Source: Chloroflexota bacterium
Lineage (GTDB): Bacteria; Chloroflexota; Anaerolineae; CG2-30-64-16
Reading direction: 5' to 3'
Assembly: GCA_029555885.1 (NCBI GenBank)
Contig: JAKPQT010000184.1
Location: forward strand, 1-19,916
Length of the DNA stretch: 19,916 bases
Shown: in pieces, positions 10,308 through 17,866 of the stretch
Layout: each line of letters opens with the position of its first letter
Numbering within the stretch: position 1 is the first letter of the stretch
Notes under the pieces: generated by a model
Told to the model about the DNA's origin: nothing
The model's input: the letters and a program-made list of their open reading frames with translations, nothing else
Databases searched by the model: none
Translations under genes and position numbers: made by a program

Positions 10308-11211
10308 TTTTTCGTTCGTCGATGGCGCGCTCGATCGCGCCGACCACCTGCGCGGCGATGCCGACGCCCTGCAGGCGCTATGGCCGCAGGCGCAGGTGAT
10401 CGTGCTGGACACGGATGGCCGTGCCTTCGCCGATGCCGATCGCGGCTTGCTGGCGCTGGACGCTGCCGCGCTCGGCAATGGCCCCGGCACCATGACCTTC
10501 CTTGGCCTGCGCGAGGGCCAGGCGTGGTTCTTCGCTGATGCCAGCACCCTCGCGGCCTCCGCGCCGGACCGCATTGACCTGCGTCGCGCCGCCGCCCAAT
10601 GGCCGGCCTGGCAGGCCACCCTGTTCGCGCAGGCGCGCGCGCTGCAGCACTGGCACCAGCGGCATCGCCACTGCAGCGCCTGCGGCGGTCGGTTGCGCTT
10701 CATCCGCGCCGGCTGGCTGGGCCGCTGCGAGGCCTGCAACAGTGAGCACTATCCGCGCACCGACCAGGCGGTGATCGTCGCGGTCACCGATGGCGAGCGG
10801 CTGCTGCTGGGACGCCAGGCGAGCTGGCCGCCGCGACGCTGGTCGGTGGTCGCCGGCTTCGTCGAACCCGGCGAAACCCTGGAGCAGACCGTGGTGCGCG
10901 AGGTGCACGAGGAAACCGGCGTGCGCGTGCATGCGCACACGGCGCGTTACGTCGCCTCACAGCCGTGGCCGTTCCCCGGCTCGCTGATGCTGGGCTTCAT
11001 CGCCAACGCCGAACCCGATGAGCCGGTGGCCGAAGAAGAACTTGAGGCTGCGCGCTGGTTCTCCGCCGATGAAGTGCGCGTGGGCCTGGCCAACGATTGG
11101 GCGAGCGCTGATGCCGAAGGCGAGGGCATCGTGTTGTCCTCGCCGATCTCGATCGCCCGCCACGTGATCCACGCGTGGCTGGCGGAGCACGACGCGCGCG
11201 CCGCGTCGTAG
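10264..11211 (+). CDS. nudC: NAD(+) diphosphatase NudC
   Basis: This Nudix hydrolase of up to 315 aa belongs to the NudC family, which splits NAD(H) into NMN(H) and AMP and removes NAD caps from RNA 5' ends. The zinc ribbon cysteines are C137, C140, C155 and C158. The Nudix box spans 198-220 (GFVEPGETLEQ...REVHEETGV), with metal-binding E216 and E217. SQPWPFPGS at 232-240 is the NADH-pyrophosphatase signature. Conserved N-terminal sequence (FVDGALDRADHLR) starts at about residue 18. The start is uncertain: GTG at 10264 and GTG at 10288 are both available and both lie in the inverted repeat, with no good ribosome binding site. It follows erpA by 43 bases and precedes the ampE-like gene by 25. 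Confidence 0.93.
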   Translation: MPIPWAGKVTLTPFPFSFVDGALDRADHLRGDADALQALWPQAQVIVLDTDGRAFADADRGLLALDAAALGNGPGTMTFLGLREGQAWFFADASTLAASAPDRIDLRRAAAQWPAWQATLFAQARALQHWHQRHRHCSACGGRLRFIRAGWLGRCEACNSEHYPRTDQAVIVAVTDGERLLLGRQASWPPRRWSVVAGFVEPGETLEQTVVREVHEETGVRVHAHTARYVASQPWPFPGSLMLGFIANAEPDEPVAEEELEAARWFSADEVRVGLANDWASADAEGEGIVLSSPISIARHVIHAWLAEHDARAAS

Positions 11212-11224
11212 CGACATCGCGCAG

Positions 11225-11230
11225 TAAAAT
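11225..11230 (+). promoter_or_regulatory. -10 element just before the ampE-like start
   Basis: TAAAAT (five of six -10 matches) ends 6 bases before the ATG at 11237, so transcription would begin at or next to the start codon. No good -35 hexamer is seen 16-18 bases upstream. This would give a leaderless mRNA separate from erpA-nudC read-through. Confidence 0.4.
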
Positions 11231-11236
11231 CGGGCG

Positions 11237-12139
11237 ATGTCCGCCACGTTGCTCGCCGTCATCATCGCGCTGGCCATCGGCCACCTGGCGCCGGGCATCG
11301 CCAATGGCCTGCGCCAGTTCGGCTGGTATCGCAACTGGCTGCAATGGCTCAACGCGCAATTCCCCGAAGACAGTTTCTGGCGCGGTCGCTGGGGCATCGC
11401 GCTGGCACTGGTCGTGCCGTTGCTCGTCGCGGGCCTGTTGCAGGTCGCGCTGGACCAGCCGCTGTGGGGCTTCGTCGGCCTGCTGTTCGACATCGTCCTG
11501 CTGTTCTGGTGCTGGGGCCCGCGCGACCTCGATCTCGACGTCGCCGCCGTGCTCGACGCGCCCGACGCCACGTCGCGCCGCGCCGCCGCGGCACGCCTGT
11601 ATCCGCCCGGCGTCGATGCGCCGCTCGATGGCGCCTCGCTGGTCGAGGCCGTGTTCCGCAATGCGCAGCGGCGCTGGTTCGGCGTGCTGTTCTGGTTCTG
11701 CGTGCTGGGCCCGTTCGGCGCACTGCTGTATCGCCTGAGCGTGCTCGCCGCCGAGCAGGACGCCGACGTCATGCCATCCGACACCCTGCACGGCGCGCGC
11801 GTCTGGCTGTCGCTGCTGGAATGGCCGGTGACCCAGTTGATCGCGCTGGGGCTGGCGCTGGTCGGCAATTTCGACAGCGTGCTCTCGGCGTGGCGGCAGG
11901 ACGATGCCTTCGGCCTGGACAGCCGCCTGTTGCCGAACGCCGCCCGCGCCAGCGTGCGCAGCGAGATCGCCGAAGAAGTGGCCGACTACACCGAGTCCGG
12001 CATCCCGGCCTCCACCGCACTCACCGAAGTCTTCGGCGAACTGCCGGAACTGCGCGATGCGATGAACCTGGCCTGGCGCGTGCTGGTGCTGTGGCTGGCG
12101 GTGATCGCGCTGTTCGTGGTGGCGGGTTGGGTGGGTTAG
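11237..12139 (+). CDS. ampE: AmpE-like inner-membrane protein (CobD/CbiB superfamily)
   Basis: This 300-aa polytopic membrane protein has hydrophobic segments near residues 1-18, 50-72, 76-93, 148-166, 190-212 and 280-299. The segment FRNAQRRWFGVLFWFCVLGPFGALLYRL (about 141-168) is the feature I associate with AmpE, the inner-membrane protein tied to AmpD-dependent beta-lactamase control in enterobacteria. Its biochemical role is not settled. In the classic operon ampE follows ampD (anhydro-muropeptide amidase), but here the upstream genes are erpA and nudC and no ampD is in the window. The final residues contain SEIAEEVADYTESGIP, a cytosolic acidic stretch. The stop codon overlaps that of the convergent fusion gene by three bases. 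Confidence 0.75.
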   Translation: MSATLLAVIIALAIGHLAPGIANGLRQFGWYRNWLQWLNAQFPEDSFWRGRWGIALALVVPLLVAGLLQVALDQPLWGFVGLLFDIVLLFWCWGPRDLDLDVAAVLDAPDATSRRAAAARLYPPGVDAPLDGASLVEAVFRNAQRRWFGVLFWFCVLGPFGALLYRLSVLAAEQDADVMPSDTLHGARVWLSLLEWPVTQLIALGLALVGNFDSVLSAWRQDDAFGLDSRLLPNAARASVRSEIAEEVADYTESGIPASTALTEVFGELPELRDAMNLAWRVLVLWLAVIALFVVAGWVG

Positions 12140-14061
12140 GCCGCATCCCCGCGCAACGCCCGCACCTTCGCCTCCAGCAATTCCGCCGTCGCCGTCGCGC
12201 CATCCACCGGCTCGCCGGCCACCACATCCACATGCGCGCGCAAACGCCGCGGTACCCGCATGCGATCCAGCGTGCCGCCTTCCTTCGCGTTCGCGCGGCG
12301 GCTCCACATGCTGCCCCACATGTTGCGCAGGGCCATCGGCACCACCGGGACGACCTGGCCGCGCGCGGCGGCGCGTTGCAGGATGCGTTCCACGCCGGAC
12401 TTGAAGGGCGCGATGTCGCCGTCCTTGGTCAACGCGCCCTCCGGGAAGATGCAGACCAGTTCGCCCTCGGCCAGGACCGCATCGACCTCGTCGAACGCGC
12501 GCTGCATCAACTCCGGGTTCTCGCGTGCGCCGGCAATCGGGATCGCCTTCGCGGTCCTGAAGATCCAGCGCATCACCGGGATGTTGAAGATCCTGTAATA
12601 CATCACGAAGCGCGCCGGCCGCGGAATGCTGGCGGACAGGATCAGCGCATCCATGTAACTCACGTGGTTGCAGACCAGCAGCGCCGCGCCTTCGTCGGGC
12701 ACGTTCTTCTCGATGCCGTGCAGCTTGAGCCGGTACAGGCCGCGCACCAGCAACCAGCTGAGGAACCGCATCAGGAATTCGGGGACGATGCTGAAGATCC
12801 ATGCCGCCACCACGATGCTGGCGACGCCCAGTGCCAGGAACAGCTGCGGGATGCTCCAGCCCAGGAGCTGTTGCAGGGCCACGCCACCCAATGCCGCCGC
12901 GACGATGAAGACCGCGTTCTGGATGTTCATGCCGGCGATCACGCGTGACAGTTCGTCCTTCGGCGTGCGGCTCTGGATCAGCGCAAACAGCGGCACCACG
13001 AAGAAGCCGGAGAACAGGCCGATCCCGGCCAGGTCCAGCACCACCCGCCACGCACCCGCCTGCTGCAGGAACGGCCCGACATCCAGGCCCTTCGCCGCGA
13101 TCGCCGGCGCGAAGCCAAGGTGCAGGATGCAGGCGCTCATGCCGATCGCGCCCAACGGCACCAGGCCGATCTCCACCGTGCGCGCGGAGAGCTTTTCGCA
13201 CAGCAGCGAGCCCGTGCCCACGCCGATCGAGAACACCGCCAGCGCGAACACGTACAGCGTCGGCGTGCCGCCCAGGTGGGTCTCCGCATACACCGGCAGG
13301 TTGCCGGTGAGCACCGTGCCGGTGAACCAGAACCAGCTCACGCCCAGGATGGAATTGCGCACCGCCAGTTGCTTCTTCGCCAGGCGCAGGATGGCGAGCG
13401 ATTCCGGGATCGGGTTCCACTGCACCTCCAGGTCGGGCGCGGAGGCCGGCACCGCCGGGATCATCCGGCTCAACACATTGCCCGCGATCGCCAGCAGGAT
13501 CACCGCGACCGCCGCGGCCTGCGTGCCGTGTTCGCCGGCCACGGTGAAGATCAACCCACCGAACAGCATGCCCAGCAGCACCGCGATGCTGGTACCCATC
13601 TCCACAAGGCCATTGCCGCCGGTCAGTTCCTCCGGCTTCAGCACCGACGGCAGGATCGAATACTTCACCGGCCCGAACAGCGTGCTCTGCACGCCCGTGG
13701 CGAACAGCGCGAACAGCAGCACCCGCATGTCCTGCAGCAGGAAGCCCACCGCCGCCAGCGACATGATCGCGATCTCCATCGCGGTGGTGATGCGGATCAG
13801 CTTCGACTTCTCGGTGCGCTCCGCGAACTGGCCGGCGATCGAGGAAAACAGGAAGTACGGCAGGATGAACACCGCCGGCGCCAGCTGGGTGTAGGTGCCG
13901 CGCGTGGTCTCGTCCAGCAGCCCTGCCGCCGCCATCACCCCCAGCAGCCCGATGATCGCCTGCCGGAACACGTTGTCGTTGAACGCGCCCAGCGCCTGCA
14001 CCGTGAAGTACGGCAGGAAGCGGCGCTGCTTGAGCAGGTCGAACTGGCTGTGGCCGGACAT
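12136..14061 (-). CDS. MFS transporter-acyltransferase (PlsC) fusion
   Basis: This 641-aa protein fuses two modules. Residues ~1-430 are a 12-helix MFS transporter resembling LplT (lysophospholipid flippase), with FNDNVFRQA near 27-35 and FGPVKYSILPSVLKPEEL at 129-146. Residues ~440-641 are a PlsC-type 1-acylglycerol-phosphate acyltransferase with NHVSYMD (H466, D471) and FPEGALTKDG (539-548). The likely role is uptake of lysophospholipids across the inner membrane and re-acylation on the cytosolic face. E. coli pairs LplT with Aas, which also carries an acyl-ACP synthetase domain; that third domain is absent here, so acyl donors must come from elsewhere. The start at 14061 has GGAG 8 bases upstream. 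Confidence 0.92.
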   Translation of the reverse strand: MSGHSQFDLLKQRRFLPYFTVQALGAFNDNVFRQAIIGLLGVMAAAGLLDETTRGTYTQLAPAVFILPYFLFSSIAGQFAERTEKSKLIRITTAMEIAIMSLAAVGFLLQDMRVLLFALFATGVQSTLFGPVKYSILPSVLKPEELTGGNGLVEMGTSIAVLLGMLFGGLIFTVAGEHGTQAAAVAVILLAIAGNVLSRMIPAVPASAPDLEVQWNPIPESLAILRLAKKQLAVRNSILGVSWFWFTGTVLTGNLPVYAETHLGGTPTLYVFALAVFSIGVGTGSLLCEKLSARTVEIGLVPLGAIGMSACILHLGFAPAIAAKGLDVGPFLQQAGAWRVVLDLAGIGLFSGFFVVPLFALIQSRTPKDELSRVIAGMNIQNAVFIVAAALGGVALQQLLGWSIPQLFLALGVASIVVAAWIFSIVPEFLMRFLSWLLVRGLYRLKLHGIEKNVPDEGAALLVCNHVSYMDALILSASIPRPARFVMYYRIFNIPVMRWIFRTAKAIPIAGARENPELMQRAFDEVDAVLAEGELVCIFPEGALTKDGDIAPFKSGVERILQRAAARGQVVPVVPMALRNMWGSMWSRRANAKEGGTLDRMRVPRRLRAHVDVVAGEPVDGATATAELLEAKVRALRGDAA

Positions 14062-14100
14062 GCGGGGCTCCGAGGTTTTGCGGAGTCTAGCGGAGGCCGG

Positions 14101-15975
14101 TCACGAACCCATGCGGCGCATACGTTCCCGCAGGAAGTCCGCCACTTCAGGATCGGTGCAATAGACGTAGCAACCTTTCATCCCTCGCGTCATCAGCGTG
14201 CGATAGGTATTTCGGATGATCCTGTCGAGTCGTTCGCGGGTACCTACCGGATCGCGCTTCGTGAGTGCCTTCCATCCGCGTATGGATCGATCCATTTTCG
14301 AGCGGCCAGCCGGGTTCGTCATCAAAGCCCCATTCGCCATGGCGAAATCGGGGCCAATGATCACGCCGACATAGTCGAGCTCCAAGCCTTGGCAGGTATG
14401 GATGCAGCCGATCTGTTCAATCGAATCCCGTGCGGTGATCCACAGGCTACCGTCGCTTCCAAGGTTCCATTGCCTGCTGAAGCCCGACGCCGGGAGGACG
14501 ATGTCGTATGCATCGCGATTGCGCTTGCTCTTCCAGTCCCAGCAATAGCCAGCGACCAAGCGGGACTTGTTACTGCCGTTGCGCTCGCGGATAAGACGAT
14601 CCAACTCGGCAGGGCTATCAACGACGCGGAAGTCGTAAGTGCCTGGAACCAGGTCCGGGTTGGCGGTCTCGCGAACGCCGAGCACATCGTCCAACCATGC
14701 CAGGTAGCCATCCGAGCCTGCGCAACGGAACTGCGATGCCAACGCGAGGTGGGTGACATCGGCGCCGAGATGGCGTGCCCAGCGGTCGATCTCGGCCGAA
14801 TGCCCGATGTCCGCCAAGGTCACCATCTGGTCGTCATCGCAAAACAGGATCGTGCACTTCGCCGCGGCAATGAGTTCCTTGATCTGGTTCTCCCCCAGAT
14901 TGCCGTAAAGGCCGCTCTTTTCGTTCAAACGGTGCGCTTCGTCGACGATCAACGCGTCGAACAGGTCCGCTTCGGTGTCGATGAACGCTCCCGAGCTGCC
15001 GAACATCATCGAGATCTCGGCCTGCTTGCGCTGGCCCTTGAGTTTCTGCGCGTACACCGCGCGCGGCGCCGCATTCTTGGAGATGTATTTCGCCAGCAAT
15101 CCTTGCCTGGTCAGCGCCACCATCAGGTTGATCGCGACGACCGACTTTCCCGTCCCGGGGCCGCCTTGCACGATCACGACCTGTTTGCGCGTGGGGTTCA
15201 CCATGGCGGCCTTCGCCAGGCAGGTCTCGTAGACCACCTTCTGGTCGTCGACCAGGACGAACTCGCGATTCCCGCGCAGCATGCCGGACAAGCTGTCGGC
15301 GAGCATTTTCGATGGACGAATGCGACCGTGTTCGATCCGGTAAAGCGCTTGCGCATCGTCGCCGTCCTTGACGTGCTGCTTGATGAAATCCTGCAGCTTC
15401 CGGCGTTCACTCGGGCCACGCAGGAAGAGCGGTGCCTTGTCGATGTAGGGCGCGTAGCGTGCCGCATCGATGATGCCATCGCGATGGTGGTTGTGCAGGT
15501 ACGCACATGGGTTCAATCCGATCCCGCCCCCATGCACGGCCTCGTTGAAGCCTTCCAACAGCGCGGCATACGACCAAGCCTGGTAGCAGGGGTGGATGCC
15601 TTCGATGTCGGCGTGGCCGCCGCGGTTGGCGATCACCAATCCATCCCTGTCCGAAACGCGTGAAGTCGACCATTGCTTGAGCTCGACGATGATCACGCGG
15701 GGATCGCCCGACCCGGATGTGCCAGAAAGGACGAAATCGATGCGCTTGGCGGTTTGCGGGATGCCCAGTTCCACGCCCACGCCCATCGACCCCGGCATGT
15801 CGTCGTCCGCCAGCACGTCCGCCATTTGCATGATGGAATTGCGCCACGCGCGGTACTCTGCATCCGGCGCGTACCTTCCCGTGCGTTCGAGGAATGCCTT
15901 CGCGATGATGTCCTCGATCGGGCTGCGTTCCACGTCTTCGAGAAAGCGCTGGCGGGTCGAGTGGTAGACGATCAC
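14101..15975 (-). CDS. Nuclease-helicase: PD-(D/E)XK plus SLFN-g3/DUF2075 helicase
   Basis: This 624-aa protein is cytosolic by composition. The N-terminal part has a PD-(D/E)XK-like signature: D80 in KRIDFVLSG, then E98 and K100 in VIIVELKQW. A P-loop helicase of the Schlafen-group-3/DUF2075 type follows, with Walker A GGPGTGKS (271-278) and Walker B LIVDEAH (342-348). Late motifs include CIHTCQGLELDYVG and LMTRGMKGCYVYCTD. The start is a GTG at 15975 giving M-IVYHSTRQRFLEDV, the usual opening of the family; the longer open frame up to 16218 has no family-like sequence. Such genes often travel with defence or mobile loci, but a specific role is not established here. Base composition is slightly less GC-rich than the flanking core genes, suggesting transfer. 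It is divergent from the NYN gene. Confidence 0.88.
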   Translation of the reverse strand: MIVYHSTRQRFLEDVERSPIEDIIAKAFLERTGRYAPDAEYRAWRNSIMQMADVLADDDMPGSMGVGVELGIPQTAKRIDFVLSGTSGSGDPRVIIVELKQWSTSRVSDRDGLVIANRGGHADIEGIHPCYQAWSYAALLEGFNEAVHGGGIGLNPCAYLHNHHRDGIIDAARYAPYIDKAPLFLRGPSERRKLQDFIKQHVKDGDDAQALYRIEHGRIRPSKMLADSLSGMLRGNREFVLVDDQKVVYETCLAKAAMVNPTRKQVVIVQGGPGTGKSVVAINLMVALTRQGLLAKYISKNAAPRAVYAQKLKGQRKQAEISMMFGSSGAFIDTEADLFDALIVDEAHRLNEKSGLYGNLGENQIKELIAAAKCTILFCDDDQMVTLADIGHSAEIDRWARHLGADVTHLALASQFRCAGSDGYLAWLDDVLGVRETANPDLVPGTYDFRVVDSPAELDRLIRERNGSNKSRLVAGYCWDWKSKRNRDAYDIVLPASGFSRQWNLGSDGSLWITARDSIEQIGCIHTCQGLELDYVGVIIGPDFAMANGALMTNPAGRSKMDRSIRGWKALTKRDPVGTRERLDRIIRNTYRTLMTRGMKGCYVYCTDPEVADFLRERMRRMGS

Positions 15976-16102
15976 ATGTACGGCATCCTCGTGGTCAGCC
16001 ACCTGTGTACGTGCAGTCGTGGCAGCCTGCAAGCGAGGGGGCGCGACGCCGCGTGCATCGTGGTTCAATCGACCCTGACGCCGCCACGCCCCGGAGCCCG
16101 CC

Positions 16103-16927
16103 ATGACCACCCGCCCCAAGCCAGCGCACGACGACGGCCAGCGCCGGCTGGCGGTGCTGATCGATGCCGACAACGCGCAGGCGTCGGTGATCGAGGGTCT
16201 GCTGGCGGAGGTGGCCAAGTACGGGCTGGCCAGCGTGAAGCGGATCTATGGCGACTTCACCTCGCAGCAGCTGGGGCAGTGGAAGAAGGTGCTGCTCAAG
16301 CATTCGATCAGCTCGGTGCAGCAGTTCGCCTACACGGTGGGCAAGAACGCCACCGACAGTTCGCTGATCATCGATGCGATGGACCTGATGTACACCGGCC
16401 GTTTCGATGGCATGTGCCTGGTCACCAGCGACAGCGATTTCACCCGCCTGGCGCAGCGCCTGCGCGAGGAGGGGCTGACCGTGTACGGTTTCGGCGAGCG
16501 CAAGACGCCGGATGCATTCGTGCAGGCCTGCGACAAGTTCGTCTACACCGAGGTGCTGCGCGCGCAGGAAGCGACGCCAACGCCCGCCAAGCCGGTGCAG
16601 AAAGCGGCGAAGAAGGTCGCGGCCAAGTCCCCGCGGGCGCAGGGCAAGCCCGCTGCCGCGGCACCCGTGGCGAAACCCGCGGGGCCGCTGCCGTTGCCGC
16701 TGGAGCTGATCCGCCAGGCGATCGAGGAGGCCTCCGACGACGAGGGCTGGGCGCACCTGGGCACGATGGGCAGTTACCTCAACAAGGTCAGGCCCGACTT
16801 CGACCCGCGCCTGTACGGGCAGAAGAAGCTCAGCGACCTGCTGCGCCAGCATCCGCGGCACTTCAAGGTGGAGGAGCGCGGATCCGCGGCGACGGGTGGC
16901 AAGGCGTTGTACGTCAGGGCGGTGTAG
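16103..16927 (+). CDS. NYN domain RNase-like protein with C-terminal OST-HTH/LOTUS
   Basis: This 274-aa protein begins with a NYN (LabA/DUF88, PIN-like) domain at ~14-150. The acidic residues expected for metal-dependent RNA cleavage are D21 and D23 (LIDADN), D85 (KNATDSSL), and D110 and D112 (TSDSDF). A Lys/Ala/Pro linker (~155-195) leads to an OST-HTH/LOTUS RNA-binding domain (~197-273, including LGTMGSYLNKVRPDFDPRLYG). Proteins of this layout are widespread and usually listed as RNA-processing or uncharacterised. GGAG lies 8 bases before the ATG. It is divergent from the helicase gene, with about 127 bases between starts. Conservation suggests a housekeeping RNA role rather than a partner of the helicase, though the sequence alone cannot decide. 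Confidence 0.9.
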   Translation: MTTRPKPAHDDGQRRLAVLIDADNAQASVIEGLLAEVAKYGLASVKRIYGDFTSQQLGQWKKVLLKHSISSVQQFAYTVGKNATDSSLIIDAMDLMYTGRFDGMCLVTSDSDFTRLAQRLREEGLTVYGFGERKTPDAFVQACDKFVYTEVLRAQEATPTPAKPVQKAAKKVAAKSPRAQGKPAAAAPVAKPAGPLPLPLELIRQAIEEASDDEGWAHLGTMGSYLNKVRPDFDPRLYGQKKLSDLLRQHPRHFKVEERGSAATGGKALYVRAV

Positions 16928-16950
16928 CGGGCAAAGACCTCGGCGAACTC

Positions 16951-16979
16951 CGTCGGGGCTGAAGCCCCTCCCACAAAAG
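16951..16979. repeat. Short hairpin repeat (REP-like)
   Basis: The hairpin GGGGC-TGAA-GCCCC is followed by TCCCACAAAAG. From memory, this unit (or its complement) is scattered through Xanthomonadaceae genomes as an intergenic repeat. It lies between the NYN gene and the DUF2200 gene, just before the latter's ribosome binding site, and may form a 3' hairpin for the NYN transcript. Confidence 0.6.
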
Positions 16980-16998
16980 CAGGGTTGAGGTGGATGCG

Positions 16999-17349
16999 AT
17001 GAAGCTCGAAAAAGTCTTCGCCATGAAATGGGCCAGCCTGTACCCGATGTACGTGAAGAAAGCCGTGGCCAAGGGCCGCAACGCGGATGAAGTGGACCAG
17101 GTCATCCGCTGGCTGACGGGTTACACGCCGGCCGGGCTGCGCAAGCAGAACGAGGGCGACGCCGATCTGGAAACCTTCTTCGCCAAGGCACCGAAGTACA
17201 ACCCGAACGCGCACCTCGTCACCGGGGTGGTCTGCGGGGTGCGGGTGGAGGGCGTCGAGCACCCGCTGATGCGCCAGATCCGGCAGCTGGACAAGCTGGT
17301 GGATGAACTGGCCAAGGGCAAGGCGATGGAGAAGATCCTGCGGAGGTGA
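16999..17349 (+). CDS. DUF2200 family protein
   Basis: This 116-aa cytosolic protein matches DUF2200 throughout: [20 protein letters not shown] near the start, [33 protein letters not shown], and the C-terminal [18 protein letters not shown]. The family is widespread and of unknown function. The ATG at 16999 has GAGG with 8-base spacing; a GTG at 16990 in the same frame is inside that ribosome binding site and is rejected. The gene stands alone between a repeat and the XRE gene, and nothing in the context indicates its role. Confidence 0.9.
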   Translation: MKLEKVFAMKWASLYPMYVKKAVAKGRNADEVDQVIRWLTGYTPAGLRKQNEGDADLETFFAKAPKYNPNAHLVTGVVCGVRVEGVEHPLMRQIRQLDKLVDELAKGKAMEKILRR

Positions 17350-17431
17350 GAGCCCCGCGGTTCCACGCAAGGAGTTCTGCGAGGTGCCAGTCCGGCGCTT
17401 CGCTCGCTATTCCGTCCATGGAGCAAGTGAC

Positions 17432-17809
17432 ATGGAGTTTGTCCGTTATGTCAGTCGCGACGACGTGCTGCGCGATTTCGGCGCGCGCACCCGAGCATTG
17501 AGGCTGTCACGCAACCTGAGCCGCGAGAGAGTCGCCCGGGAGGCTGTCATTCCGATGCGTAGCCTGGCCCGCTTCGAGAGCGGCGAGCGGTCGTTGGACC
17601 TGATCGACTTCTTGCGCCTGTGCCTTGTGTTGGGTTTGCGCGATCGCGTTCCGGAATGGGCGCCTGAGCTTCCTGTGCTGGAGATTGCTCGCACACACCG
17701 TGGCTCGCAACCCAGAAGGCGGGCGACCAAGCGTGGGGAACCCGATCCGGATCCACATGAAGAGCCTGAAAAGTATTGGGCGCAGGTGCGCTGGATCTGG
17801 GAACCCTGA
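17432..17809 (+). CDS. XRE-type helix-turn-helix regulator
   Basis: This 125-aa protein has an XRE/HipB-like helix-turn-helix at ~14-70 (DFGARTRALRLSRNLSRERV, then VIPMRSLARFESGERS). A basic stretch (RRRATKRG) follows, then an acidic tail ending YWAQVRWIWEP. The ATG at 17432 has GGAG with 8-base spacing. Similar short XRE proteins often precede hipA or other toxin-antitoxin genes. Here no hipA follows; the next gene, 56 bases on, is an AbiEi-type antitoxin with its own promoter. Whether it regulates the AbiE pair or is a leftover of another system is unknown. A GAGG overlaps its stop codon. Confidence 0.75.
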   Translation: MEFVRYVSRDDVLRDFGARTRALRLSRNLSRERVAREAVIPMRSLARFESGERSLDLIDFLRLCLVLGLRDRVPEWAPELPVLEIARTHRGSQPRRRATKRGEPDPDPHEEPEKYWAQVRWIWEP

Positions 17810-17825
17810 GGATTTTGATGTGGCT

Positions 17826-17866
17826 AAGTGTTGACACTTGTCATCAACTGTCTGCTAATGGCCACA
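17826..17866 (+). promoter_or_regulatory. Promoter and overlapping palindromes before abiEi
   Basis: TTGACA (17831-17836) and GCTAAT (17854-17859) are spaced by 17 bases. Transcription would start about 7 bases later, at the ATG at 17866. Two palindromes cover the -35: AAGTGT-TG-ACACTT (17826-17839) and TGACA-CT-TGTCA (17832-17843). They are good operator candidates for AbiEi autorepression or for the XRE protein. Confidence 0.65.

Noticed and set aside
10997..13420. 807-aa minus-strand frame opposite the ampE-like gene and through the fusion gene
   Set aside because: Composition is Arg/Gly/Ala shadow-like; the ampE-like and MFS-PlsC reading frames explain the region.
13120..15663. 847-aa plus-strand frame spanning the MFS-PlsC and helicase genes
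   Set aside because: Low-complexity shadow of two well-supported minus-strand genes.
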